NCBI GenBank assembly: GCA_026713285.1
Contig: JAPOOT010000370.1
Span: 1 to 50,258 of the forward strand
Reading direction: 5' to 3'
Length of the DNA stretch: 50,258 nucleotides
DNA from: Gemmatimonadota bacterium
GTDB lineage: Bacteria > JAAXHH01
Numbering within the stretch: the stretch's first letter is position 1; each line of letters begins with the position of its first letter. Made by a program: the position numbers and the translations under genes. Under the pieces are notes generated by a model that was not told where the DNA came from, did no database searches, and saw only the letters and a list, made by a program, of their open reading frames with translations. Of this stretch, positions 17,181 to 25,738 are shown one piece after another.

Positions 17181-18401
17181 CTACAACAGGGCTACGATCC
17201 GGCTTCTCACACGATCCAGCCATCCTCCTTCCGTATCATGGCGCCATTTTTTGCCTGACGAGGTGTCCGCTGCATGGCGCAACAAGCCTACACCTGTTGC
17301 GTACAGGGGGGCGTTCCCATCCTTGGCCAGGCCGTGAACTTCCTCCGGCGCACCGATTTTCGCGGACATGCCGAAGACCTGTTCCGTCAGTTTCGCAATA
17401 CCCGGCATCAGCGCACCGCCGCCTGTGATAACGATACCGGTGCGGACCAGGTGTTCGAATCCACTGTTCCTGATCGTCTCCCGAGCGAGGACCAGAAGCT
17501 CCTTGATCCGCGGGCCGACCACGAACGCCAATTCCTCCCGCGTCACCATACGCGACTCGCGTCCGCCGACCCCGGGCACTTCAATCATGTTGTCCCTTTC
17601 CGAGCGGACATACACCGCGCTCGCGTAGTGCCGCTTTATTCGTTCGGCATCTTCATGCGGCGTGCGGAGACCGATCGCGATATCGTTCGTAAGGTCGATG
17701 CCTCCGGCGGGAATAACCGACGAATGCCGAATGCTGCCGTCTTGGAACAGCGCGATGTTCGTGGTGCCCCCGCCGAGGTCGAGGAGAACGACACCCAGCT
17801 CTTTTTCGTCGGATGTGAGCACCGCCTGGCTCGCGGCGAGCGAATCGAGGACGATTTCCCGGACTTGAATTCCGGACTGCATGATGCAATTGCGTACATT
17901 CCGCAACGAGGTGATCGCCCCGGTCACGATGTGCACCAGCACTTCAAGCCGGACGCCGGACATGCCGCACGGGTCGCGGATGCCGCACTGGTCGTCCACG
18001 ATATAGTCCTGGGCGAGCACATGGATGACCTGGCGGTCCATGGGAATCCGCAGGGCCGTGGCGGAATCGAAGGCGCGAGCAACGTCCTTACGCGTCACGC
18101 CCCGTCCCCCGTCGGACGAAATGGCCACGACGCCTCTGCTGTTGACACTTTCGATGTGATCGCCGGAACACCCGACATAGACCTCGCTTATCCTGGCTTC
18201 GGCCGCCTGTTCCGCGGCCTGGATCGTCTCCGAGATCGAACGGGCAGCTTCGTCCATATTGACCAGGACGCCTCGCCGGAGGCCCTGGGACCGGCTCGTG
18301 CCCTCGCCCAGGATCCGGAGGCCGGCGTCAGTCATCTCGCCGATCAACACGACCGTTTTGGTCGTGCCCAGGTCGAGCGCAGCCATACATTCACGGGCCA
18401 T
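17181..18401 (-). CDS. ftsA: Cell division protein FtsA
   Basis: Actin-like membrane tether of the Z-ring, 406 aa. It carries the phosphate-1 loop AALDLGTTKTVVLIGEM at the N-terminus, VVLLDLGGGTTNIALF as phosphate-2 loop, the inserted 1C domain (about 85-165, including ALRIPMDRQVIHVLAQDY), and the adenosine motif GIVITGGGALMPGI. The C-terminus is basic (LDRVRSRIVALL), consistent with the amphipathic membrane-targeting helix. The ATG at 18401 has AAGGAG at 7-nt spacing. It lies directly between ftsQ and ftsZ in the standard order. Confidence 0.97.
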   Translation of the reverse strand: MARECMAALDLGTTKTVVLIGEMTDAGLRILGEGTSRSQGLRRGVLVNMDEAARSISETIQAAEQAAEARISEVYVGCSGDHIESVNSRGVVAISSDGGRGVTRKDVARAFDSATALRIPMDRQVIHVLAQDYIVDDQCGIRDPCGMSGVRLEVLVHIVTGAITSLRNVRNCIMQSGIQVREIVLDSLAASQAVLTSDEKELGVVLLDLGGGTTNIALFQDGSIRHSSVIPAGGIDLTNDIAIGLRTPHEDAERIKRHYASAVYVRSERDNMIEVPGVGGRESRMVTREELAFVVGPRIKELLVLARETIRNSGFEHLVRTGIVITGGGALMPGIAKLTEQVFGMSAKIGAPEEVHGLAKDGNAPLYATGVGLLRHAADTSSGKKWRHDTEGGWLDRVRSRIVALL

Positions 18402-18419
18402 GCGAAACTCCTTTTGCCG

Positions 18420-19262
18420 CTATGAACGCCTGTCCAGGGACCGGCTGGATACGACTGGGCGGACGATAACCTGGTCCTTGAACCTCAGATCGATCAACCG
18501 GGTCCTGATGGCGTCGGCTTCCAACCGCTCCACAGTTCGTTTGAGCATCTCGATCTTCCGGGGGTAGTGACCCGTTCCGAACCGTATGGCCAATCCGCCT
18601 TCCACCATGTAAGCGATCGGGTCATTCGGTCTGGACACGTGAATCTCGGATAACTCGTCGTACATCCCCGGAGACATCGCTCTGAGCACCCGCATGAGGT
18701 AGAGGGCGCGGCCCATCTCGGGATCGACCAGCATGGCTTCCCTGAGCGTTTCGAATTGAAGGTCCCGCGATTCCGCGGCGCCTGATTCCGGCCGGAAACC
18801 TGAAGCGTCGACGGTAATCACCGGGAGGTCCGGCAACCCGTTTCCCGGTGAAAGCGGGATCAGCTCGGCGCGTTCGGAGACTCCGTAGAGGCGATCCAGC
18901 TGTACAATGGCGATGGGCCGCAGTTCCTTCACCCGGACGACGACGGTACCGGGTAACCTCCTGCTCAACGCGACCCGATCGAACCGCCTGTCGAGCAAGA
19001 GTCGCCGTCCGGTCTCCTCGAGGTCGGCCGACCAGATGTTCCTGCCCATTTCGAGGCCGGAAACCCGGATGATGTCCTCCTTGCCAGCGATCCTGTTCCC
19101 CTCGACGACGATGGCGTCCAGATTGAAAACCGGCGAGTTCTCCATCCACCTGGACAGCGCCAGACCTCCCATGACCAGTCCGGCCGTCGTGCCTGAGGCG
19201 AGCAGGACGATCGCAAGTCCGGTCATCAAACGGTATGTGGAACGCATCCTGTTCGAATTCAT
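18420..19262 (-). CDS. ftsQ: Cell division protein FtsQ (DivIB)
   Basis: Bitopic divisome protein bridging cytoplasmic and periplasmic partners, 280 aa. A short basic cytoplasmic start is followed by one transmembrane helix (about 11-36) and a POTRA domain beginning FNLDAIVVEGNRIAGKEDI (about 47-65), then the FtsQ beta domain. RRLPGTVVVRVKELRPIAIV is the conserved strand pair. An open frame extends 80 codons further, but the ATG at 19262 overlaps the murB stop as ATGA and precedes the membrane helix correctly, so that start is chosen. Length matches E. coli FtsQ (276 aa). The C-terminus is rather basic. Confidence 0.92.
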   Translation of the reverse strand: MNSNRMRSTYRLMTGLAIVLLASGTTAGLVMGGLALSRWMENSPVFNLDAIVVEGNRIAGKEDIIRVSGLEMGRNIWSADLEETGRRLLLDRRFDRVALSRRLPGTVVVRVKELRPIAIVQLDRLYGVSERAELIPLSPGNGLPDLPVITVDASGFRPESGAAESRDLQFETLREAMLVDPEMGRALYLMRVLRAMSPGMYDELSEIHVSRPNDPIAYMVEGGLAIRFGTGHYPRKIEMLKRTVERLEADAIRTRLIDLRFKDQVIVRPVVSSRSLDRRS

Positions 19263-20185
19263 ACCACGCCCGATTTCATCACGCGCACCTCGAGTGCGAG
19301 GGCTACGCCGGTTCGCGCGAAGACCCGTTCGCGAACCAGATCGATCAACCGCAACGCGTCCGACGCCGTTGCACCACCCTGGTTGATTACGAAATTGCCG
19401 TGGATTTCGGACACCCTCGATCCACCGACCTGAAGTCCTTTGCACCCGGCCGCGTCGATCAGCCTTCCGGCACTGTCGCCCACCGGGTTTTTGAACATGC
19501 ACCCGGCACTCTGATCGGAGGACGGCTGCGTGCGCTTTCTGTATTCGGTGAAGACCCTTATGCGTTCATGCACGTTTTCCGGTTCATCCGGCGTCAGCCT
19601 GAACACCGCCCCGGTCACGATGCCGTCCGGCTCAATTTCACTTTCCCGATAGGAAAACCCGGCCTGCGAAGCTCTGATCGTCACGATGTCGCCGGATGGC
19701 CGAATCATTTCCACAGACTCCACTACAGCGCCCAGATCACTCCCGTGAGCGCCGGCGTTGCCCCGGATGGATCCGCCAACCACGCCGGGTATCCCGGTGC
19801 AGAACTCCAGTCCGCTCAGTCCCGCGGCCGCCGCCGACCTGGCGAGTCGAGGCAGGCTGACGCCCGCGCCCGCCCGGATGAAATCACCTTCCTGCGCCAA
19901 ATGCCACAACGTCCCCTCCACCGGGACCGCGCCTCTTATCTTGATTACCAGACCACGGAATCCGTCATCCGAGAAGAGGATATTGCTCCCGTTTCCCACC
20001 ACCAGCCAGGGTATCCCGCGCACGCTTGCAGCGGTGACGACATCCAGCAGTTCCGATCGGGTTCGAGGCAGACACATCACGTCCGCCGGCCCTCCGACCC
20101 GGTAAGTGGAATGCCGATCAAGGCCCTCGTCGCACCGCAGCCGTTCGGAAGGGATCGTCCCACTGAGCATTTCAGATACATGCAT
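19259..20185 (-). CDS. murB: UDP-N-acetylenolpyruvoylglucosamine reductase MurB
   Basis: FAD enzyme that reduces UDP-GlcNAc-enolpyruvate to UDP-MurNAc, 308 aa, a length typical of the short (type II) MurB enzymes. FAD-binding segments are STYRVGGPAD (26-35), VVGNGSNILFSDDGF, and CTGIPGVVGGSIRGNAGAHG. The proton-donor position reads SAGCMFKNP, with cysteine instead of the serine of E. coli MurB, an exchange known in the family. The C-terminal glutamate lies in LALEVRVMK. It overlaps murC by 14 bp at its start and ftsQ by 4 bp at its end. A start at 20170 is also possible. Confidence 0.96.
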   Translation of the reverse strand: MHVSEMLSGTIPSERLRCDEGLDRHSTYRVGGPADVMCLPRTRSELLDVVTAASVRGIPWLVVGNGSNILFSDDGFRGLVIKIRGAVPVEGTLWHLAQEGDFIRAGAGVSLPRLARSAAAAGLSGLEFCTGIPGVVGGSIRGNAGAHGSDLGAVVESVEMIRPSGDIVTIRASQAGFSYRESEIEPDGIVTGAVFRLTPDEPENVHERIRVFTEYRKRTQPSSDQSAGCMFKNPVGDSAGRLIDAAGCKGLQVGGSRVSEIHGNFVINQGGATASDALRLIDLVRERVFARTGVALALEVRVMKSGVV

Positions 20186-21590
20186 GGGACCTGACCCCGC
20201 GTTTCCGAAGTAGTTCGCAAACCTGCCGTCCTACTTCGTCGATGTCCCCCGCGCCGAGCGTCAGCACCATGTCCCCTTTTTCGAGATCGTCCACCAGGGT
20301 GGTCGCGATCCGGTTCTTGTCCGGCATGTACGCGACGCCTCCTCCGAATGCGCTCGACGCCCTGACGATCAACTCACCCGTAACCCCCTCCCGCGGCGTT
20401 TCCCTGGAGGGGTACACGTCCGTAACGATCTTCCGATATGCGGGAAACCGCCCGAGTACGCGCCCGAATTCGCGGCACAGATGCTGCGTTCGGCTGAAGA
20501 GGTGGGGTTGGAAAATGACGAACATGCGCCGGGCTCCCGCGTTCGACAGGGCAAGCAACGCCGCCTCGATTTCGACGGGATGGTGGGCATAGTCGTCCAC
20601 TACCTCCACACCGTGAATCCTTCCGAGTACTTCGAAACGTCTCCTCAGTCCCCGGTAATCCGCCAGGGCCGTCAGGGTCCGCTCGGCGGGTATTTCGAGA
20701 TAATCGGCCACACCGATGGCCGCCAGGGCGTTGACCAGGTTGCACTCGCCGGGCTGAGGCAGAACCAGCCGGCCGGCCGGAACGTCCCTGACGAATACTT
20801 CGGCGGAAACGCTCCAGCCTTCGGACGTCACCCGGTCTGCCCGGATGCAGGCGTGACCGGAAAGGCCGTAGGTCACCAGCCGGCGGCGCAGCGCGGGACT
20901 GATCCTGCGGATGCCCGGGTCGTCGGCACACACGAACAACGGCCTGTCCTCGGGCACGAGATGGGCGAAAGTGGTGAAGGCTGCATCTATGGCTTCCTGC
21001 GATCCGTAGTATTCCAGGTGGTCTGCGTCCACCGATGTGATTACTGCCGTAGTCGGAGCCAGCGCATGGAACGAACGATCATATTCATCGGCTTCCGCGA
21101 CCATCCACGATCCGCTGCCGTGCCGGACGTTGGATCCGTTCTCCGTCATGATCCCGCCTATGGCGGCGGTCGGATCCAGGCCCGCGGCAGCCAGTACGTT
21201 TACGATCATCGCCGACGTGGACGTCTTGCCGTGAGCGCCCGCAACGGCGATACTTCGTGCCCCGCGCATCAGCATACCGAGCAGTTCGGCGCGGCGGACC
21301 GAACGTACGCCATGCCTGCGGGCCGCTTCGAGTTCGGGATTGTCTTCCGGAATTGCGGAAGAGTACACGATCAGGTCCGCACCCGCCGCGTTGCCCGGGT
21401 CGTGGCTGTGGAAGACGGACGCTCCGAGACCGCTGAGCCGGTCCGTCAGCTGCGTTCGCCGCAGGTCCGATCCGCTCACTTCGTATCCAGATTCGAGCAT
21501 CAGTTCAGCCAGACCGCTCATTCCGATTCCGCCTATGCCGATGAAATGCGCGTGACGGCATGCAACGTCCGAATTTTGCCGATCAGTCAT
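20172..21590 (-). CDS. murC: UDP-N-acetylmuramate--L-alanine ligase MurC
   Basis: First Mur ligase, adding L-Ala to UDP-MurNAc with ATP; 472 aa. The N-terminal Rossmann domain shows HFIGIGGIGMSGLAELM (about 15-31). The ATP P-loop is GAHGKTSTSAM (118-128). The central DEYDRSFHALAPTTAVITSV block and HHPVEIEAAL (family HHPTE/A) identify MurC rather than MurD or MurF, and FQPHLFSRTQ is the usual MurC C-terminal motif. ATG at 21590. It overlaps ftsW by 8 bp and murB by 14 bp. In most dcw clusters murG lies just upstream; here ftsW abuts directly. Confidence 0.97.
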   Translation of the reverse strand: MTDRQNSDVACRHAHFIGIGGIGMSGLAELMLESGYEVSGSDLRRTQLTDRLSGLGASVFHSHDPGNAAGADLIVYSSAIPEDNPELEAARRHGVRSVRRAELLGMLMRGARSIAVAGAHGKTSTSAMIVNVLAAAGLDPTAAIGGIMTENGSNVRHGSGSWMVAEADEYDRSFHALAPTTAVITSVDADHLEYYGSQEAIDAAFTTFAHLVPEDRPLFVCADDPGIRRISPALRRRLVTYGLSGHACIRADRVTSEGWSVSAEVFVRDVPAGRLVLPQPGECNLVNALAAIGVADYLEIPAERTLTALADYRGLRRRFEVLGRIHGVEVVDDYAHHPVEIEAALLALSNAGARRMFVIFQPHLFSRTQHLCREFGRVLGRFPAYRKIVTDVYPSRETPREGVTGELIVRASSAFGGGVAYMPDKNRIATTLVDDLEKGDMVLTLGAGDIDEVGRQVCELLRKRGVRSHACI

Positions 21591-22725
21591 ATTTCAGTCT
21601 CTGGCACCGGTATGTCATTCTTGAAATATTCAGCAGTATCCCGATGCTCATCATGCAGAAAAGCAGCCAGGACCCGCCATAGCTCAGGAAGGGAAGCGGA
21701 AGCCCCGTGGTGGGCAGCATGCCCGTCACCACACCGATGTTCACCAGCATGTGCAGTGTGATAAGAATAGTAAGCCCGGACGCCAGGAAAAACCCGAAGG
21801 TGTCAGGCGCCATGCGGGCGACCCTGAAACCTCTCCAGGCGAATACGACAAAGAGGGCCAGCACCGCCATCGACCCCAGAAAACCGAGTTCTTCGCCAAT
21901 CACCGCGAACACGAAATCAGTGTGGGGATCGGGAAGGAACAGAAACTTCTGACGGCTTAGTCCCAGACCGTTTCCAAATACGCCGCCTGTACCCAGACTG
22001 ATCAGCGCTTGTTGCAGTTGGTAGTCCGCGCCTTGCAGATTGACGGTCTGATCGACGGAATTGCCGAAAAGCCGATCGAAATAAGCCATGAGACGCTGCC
22101 GGCTGTGCGCCGATGAATACAGTCTGTAGAAAAGGACCGGCAACATGATCCCCACGGTGCTTGCCAGGTGCAACATCCGCGCGCGGCCGATGTAGAGCAT
22201 CGCGAACGAGGTTGCGGCAAGCACGATCGCGGTACCGTAATCCGGCTGCAGGACAATCAGCAGGCAGGCTGCCGCGACCACCGCTATTCCGGGCAGAAAG
22301 CCGATGAAGAAACGGTCCATGACGTTCTGGCGCCTGTCCAGCCAGTAGGCCAGGTAGATGACCAGGGCGACCTTGATCCCTTCCGCGGGCTGAATCGTCG
22401 TGGAGAACATGCTCAAGGTGCGGGTCGCGCCCCGGATCGTCAGGCCGATACCGGGAACAAAGAGGAGCGCGAGAAACACCATGCCGACGGCAATCAGGAA
22501 CGGGGACCACTTCCCGAGTTTCTGGTAGTTCAGGCTGGCGAACAGGACCAGGATGACGATTCCGAGGAACAGCCTGACCAGGTAGCGTTTGACGAAGAAA
22601 CCACTGTCGCCGGAAAACATCTCTTCGGCAACGGCTGAACTCGCGCTGTAAACCATGACCGATCCCACGCCCAGGAGGAGCAGGGATGAAACCAGCAGTG
22701 GAAGATCGATTCGCTGATGTAACAC
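21583..22725 (-). CDS. ftsW: Peptidoglycan glycosyltransferase FtsW (SEDS family)
   Basis: Septal lipid II polymerase that pairs with FtsI; 380 aa, about ten transmembrane helices. Family landmarks: VMVYSASSAVA (23-33), RGATRTLSMFSTTIQPAEGIK (98-118), LQPDYGTA (159-166), LPDPHTDF (264-271, Asp270 at the proposed catalytic position) and GLPLPFLSYGGS near the C-terminus. The start is a GTG at 22725 with GGAG about 8 nt upstream, placed inside the end of murF; no alternative ATG gives a full first helix. Context (after murF, before murC) and partner FtsI argue for FtsW rather than a second RodA. Confidence 0.95.
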   Translation of the reverse strand: MLHQRIDLPLLVSSLLLLGVGSVMVYSASSAVAEEMFSGDSGFFVKRYLVRLFLGIVILVLFASLNYQKLGKWSPFLIAVGMVFLALLFVPGIGLTIRGATRTLSMFSTTIQPAEGIKVALVIYLAYWLDRRQNVMDRFFIGFLPGIAVVAAACLLIVLQPDYGTAIVLAATSFAMLYIGRARMLHLASTVGIMLPVLFYRLYSSAHSRQRLMAYFDRLFGNSVDQTVNLQGADYQLQQALISLGTGGVFGNGLGLSRQKFLFLPDPHTDFVFAVIGEELGFLGSMAVLALFVVFAWRGFRVARMAPDTFGFFLASGLTILITLHMLVNIGVVTGMLPTTGLPLPFLSYGGSWLLFCMMSIGILLNISRMTYRCQRLKYD

Positions 22726-22729
22726 GGAA

Positions 22730-24151
22730 TCACTCCGATTCGGTATGGCCCAGTGCTACTTCCAGGGATTCCACGATCGTTTCCATTCGCATGCCGCGCG
22801 ATCCCTTGACGAGTATGACGTCGACGGCTTCAATTCCCGCCATTGCCGCAGCGACCGCCTCGTCGTTGGAAAGACAGGACGAGACGCGCGACGCCGGCAT
22901 CCCCGCATGCATCGCGGCTCCGGCGATCTCGCGGGCCAGCTCACCCACCGTGACGATCCGTTCCGCCACATCCGCGGCGCGTTTTCCGATTTCCCTGTGC
23001 GCCGCCATGCCCAGCTCGCCCAGTTCCAGCATATCCCCGAGGACGACCAGTTTACGGCCTCCGGCAGTCGCCAGCGTGTCCAGGGCCGCCTTCATCGACG
23101 ACGGATTGGCATTGTATGTGTCGTCGATCAGGTGCACGGCGCCCACCTTCCTGTATTCCATGCGCATGGGCGTGGGATCCAAGCTTCGCAACGCGCGAGC
23201 GATGTCCTGGTCGTCGATTCCCGATATCCTGCCCACCGCCACGGCGGCCATGGCATTCGTGACCTGGTGTTCCCCCAACAGGTTTATTCGAAAGGATGCG
23301 CCATCCGACAAGGCGAAAGTCGACCCGGTCAGTGCGGTCGTTGCGCTTGCCAGCCTTACGTCGGCTCCCTCGCTGCGTCCAAACGTGACGACTCGCGCCG
23401 GACTGCGAACGGCCTGCTTCATGACGAGGGGGTCGTCGGCGTTTAGCACCGCGCTTCCCGCCTCCGGCAGGTTGTCGAGGATTTCGCCCTTGGCCCGGGC
23501 GATTCCTTCGATCGACTCGAAAAACTCGATATGCGCGGGCCCCACGTTGGTGATCACGCCAACGGACGGACTGGTCATTCGGGACAGCCGGGTCAGTTCA
23601 CCTGCCCGGTTCATACCCAGTTCAAGTACCGCGGCGCCATGGCCTTCGTGCAACGAGAACAGCGATTCGGAGACTCCCAGCTGGCTATTCAAGTTCCCCG
23701 GTGTTTTGAAAACCCTGTAGCGCTCTCCCAGCACGGCGGCCACCATGTTCTTCGTGGTGGTCTTCCCGCTGGAACCCGTAACCGCGATTACTGGCAGATC
23801 GAATCGTCTTCGGTGCCAGCCGGCGAATGCCTGCAGGGCCGGAAGTACTTCCGGCACGACGATCCGCGCGTCATCCGGAGTCTCCCGGTCCGGCCGACCC
23901 GCGAGCCAATCGGCCGCAACCAGCGACGCACACGCTCCCGAGCGCATGGCTTCAGGCACGAAATCGTGACCGTCGTACCGTTCACCTGCAATCGCGACGA
24001 ACAGGTTGCCCTCCGCGATACGCCGCGTATCGGAACAAACGCCCGTGATCCGCCTGTGACCAAGCGCGGGGATGGATACATGCAGTCTCCCGCCCATGAT
24101 ATCGGCAATTTCCAGCAAGGTGGGCGCCGCCGACCCATTGCGGTTATCCAT
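22730..24151 (-). CDS. murF: UDP-MurNAc-tripeptide--D-alanyl-D-alanine ligase MurF
   Basis: Adds D-Ala-D-Ala to complete the UDP-MurNAc-pentapeptide; 473 aa. An N-terminal MurF-type domain (GVCSDTRRIAEGNLFVAI at about 37-54) precedes the P-loop AVTGSSGKTTTKN (123-135). KTPGNLNSQLGVSESLF and ELGMNRAGELTRLSRM are MurF-type central segments. IDDTYNANPSSMKAALDTL is the MurF-specific motif near the start of the C-terminal domain. The ATG at 24151 overlaps the murE stop by 8 bp and is preferred over longer upstream frames inside murE. The next gene, ftsW, starts 4 bp after the stop. mraY and murD, which usually follow murF, are missing. Confidence 0.97.
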   Translation of the reverse strand: MDNRNGSAAPTLLEIADIMGGRLHVSIPALGHRRITGVCSDTRRIAEGNLFVAIAGERYDGHDFVPEAMRSGACASLVAADWLAGRPDRETPDDARIVVPEVLPALQAFAGWHRRRFDLPVIAVTGSSGKTTTKNMVAAVLGERYRVFKTPGNLNSQLGVSESLFSLHEGHGAAVLELGMNRAGELTRLSRMTSPSVGVITNVGPAHIEFFESIEGIARAKGEILDNLPEAGSAVLNADDPLVMKQAVRSPARVVTFGRSEGADVRLASATTALTGSTFALSDGASFRINLLGEHQVTNAMAAVAVGRISGIDDQDIARALRSLDPTPMRMEYRKVGAVHLIDDTYNANPSSMKAALDTLATAGGRKLVVLGDMLELGELGMAAHREIGKRAADVAERIVTVGELAREIAGAAMHAGMPASRVSSCLSNDEAVAAAMAGIEAVDVILVKGSRGMRMETIVESLEVALGHTESE

Positions 24152-25688
24152 AGTGCGCCTCGAGACATTCCCTGGCCTTGAACCGATCGTCGAACTCGAT
24201 TTGCGATTCGCCAACGATCTGGTAGGCCGTGTCTCCTCTTCCGGCGATCAGCACGGTGTCTCCTTCGCCGGCATCGCTGAGGGCCTTATGGATCGCTTCG
24301 CCGCGGTCCTGGACTATATGGGACCGGACGTGGGGCAGGAGACCCGGCTCGATATCTCTTATGATCCGGTCGGGCGGTTCCGTTCTCGGGTTGTCGGTCG
24401 TCACGATGACCACGTCGGCGTGGGTGGACGCCGCACGGGCCATCAGCGGCCGCTTGCCGGGATCACGGTCCCCGCCGCAACCGAATACGACGGTCAGGCT
24501 TCCACGGGTCCATTCCCGGCAGGCGGATAGCACGGCGCCGAGTGCGTCGGGCGTATGGGCGAAATCCACGAGCACGTTGAAAGGCTGTCCAGCCTCGACG
24601 CGCTCAAGCCGGCCGGGTACCCTGACTCGTGACATGGCCCGGCTCATCAGTTCACAGTCGATGCCGAATCCCAGCCCCACGGATATGGCTGCCAGGGCGT
24701 TGTACGCGTTGAAACGACCCAGGAGAGGCAAGGTCACGTTGAAAGGGGGACCGGATTGAATCTGCACTTTCATGACGGTCCGGTCAGCATAGTATCCTAT
24801 CGGACCCGCCCTGCGGACGTCGGCCTTCTTGTCCAGTCCGTATGATCGCACCCGCGCGCGCGATGCGTCCTTGAAATGGACATAGGCCGGATCGTCCATG
24901 TTCAGGACGGCGTTGCCTTTCTCCTCGAGGTATTTCGAGAAAAGCACCATCTTCGCTTCCCTGTAAGCGTCGAAGGTCTTGTGGTCGTCCAGGTGTTCCC
25001 TGGAGAGATTCGTAAAGACGCCCGTGGTGAATCGCAGGCCGGACAGGCGTTGCCAGACCAGGCTGTGAGAGGAAACTTCCATGACGACGCATTCGCCTCC
25101 CCGGTCCCGGATCTTCCTCAGGGTGCCGTGCAGCTCCATCGGATAGGGCGTGGTGTGGCCCAGTTTCCAGTCGAGCACATTGCCCATGAACCGGCTGCCC
25201 AGCGTGCCAATCCCGCCCACGGCCCAGCCACATTCCCGAAGGATAGCCTCGACCAGCAATGACACGGTCGTCTTTCCATTGGTCCCCGTAATACCGATCA
25301 GACAAAGGTCGGCCGCCGGCTGACCGTAGTACGCCGCGGCCATTAAGCCCAGAGCCCTGGAAGTGTCCGGAACGCTTATCACGATCGCGTCATCCAGGCC
25401 CTCCTCGCTTTCCTGTACCACTACCGAAGCGCCCCGTGCAACCGCGTCGCGGGCGTACCTGCGGCCGTCGCGGCCCGAAGGCTCGCGGAGCGCGACAAAA
25501 ACGTCGCCTGGCTCTACGGACCTCGAGTCATGGACTATGGTTCCAATCTCCTGGTCCGCCTGGTCCGCATGGTCCGCATATTCCGCATAGTCCGCCTGGA
25601 CTGCCCGGTCCGCCCGGTTCGTGGCATTCAGCCGGCTGATGACCTTTTTTTGAGGTAACGCGGCCAGCAATTTCGAAAGCTGTTTCAA
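24144..25688 (-). CDS. murE: UDP-MurNAc-L-Ala-D-Glu--meso-diaminopimelate ligase MurE
   Basis: Third Mur ligase, 514 aa. P-loop GITGTNGKTT (132-141); the segment AYREAK (Lys246) holds the residue that is carbamylated in MurE enzymes; the DNPR motif (432-435, in TTDNPRTEPPD) marks meso-diaminopimelate as the added amino acid. The start is a TTG at 25688: MKQLSKLLAALPQKKVI matches the family N-terminus and no ATG is available. Residues 23-46 are a run of eight tripeptides (mostly Ala-Asp-X) encoded by a 9-bp tandem repeat, inserted before the conserved GTIVHDSRSVEPGDVFVAL. It is 50 bp after ftsI and overlaps murF by 8 bp. Confidence 0.96.
   Translation of the reverse strand: MKQLSKLLAALPQKKVISRLNATNRADRAVQADYAEYADHADQADQEIGTIVHDSRSVEPGDVFVALREPSGRDGRRYARDAVARGASVVVQESEEGLDDAIVISVPDTSRALGLMAAAYYGQPAADLCLIGITGTNGKTTVSLLVEAILRECGWAVGGIGTLGSRFMGNVLDWKLGHTTPYPMELHGTLRKIRDRGGECVVMEVSSHSLVWQRLSGLRFTTGVFTNLSREHLDDHKTFDAYREAKMVLFSKYLEEKGNAVLNMDDPAYVHFKDASRARVRSYGLDKKADVRRAGPIGYYADRTVMKVQIQSGPPFNVTLPLLGRFNAYNALAAISVGLGFGIDCELMSRAMSRVRVPGRLERVEAGQPFNVLVDFAHTPDALGAVLSACREWTRGSLTVVFGCGGDRDPGKRPLMARAASTHADVVIVTTDNPRTEPPDRIIRDIEPGLLPHVRSHIVQDRGEAIHKALSDAGEGDTVLIAGRGDTAYQIVGESQIEFDDRFKARECLEAHYG
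25551..25622. repeat. 9-bp tandem repeat (8 units) within murE
   Basis: Eight consecutive 9-bp units of the form CTGGTCCGC (plus strand), with variants at the first four positions and little elsewhere. On the coding strand the unit is GCGGACCAG, i.e. Ala-Asp-Gln, giving tripeptides TNR, ADR, AVQ, ADY, AEY, ADH, ADQ and ADQ. The period keeps the murE frame whatever the copy number. The two units nearest the murE N-terminal side are the most diverged. Confidence 0.9.
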
Positions 25689-25738
25689 CGCCTTGACCCT
25701 CTATGCCGTCATCCTCACCCTCATGAACGATGAATCGG

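Noticed and set aside
18420..19502. Longer FtsQ form with an 80-residue N-terminal extension
   Set aside because: The extension is read out of frame within murB; the ATGA overlap and membrane helix position support the start at 19262.
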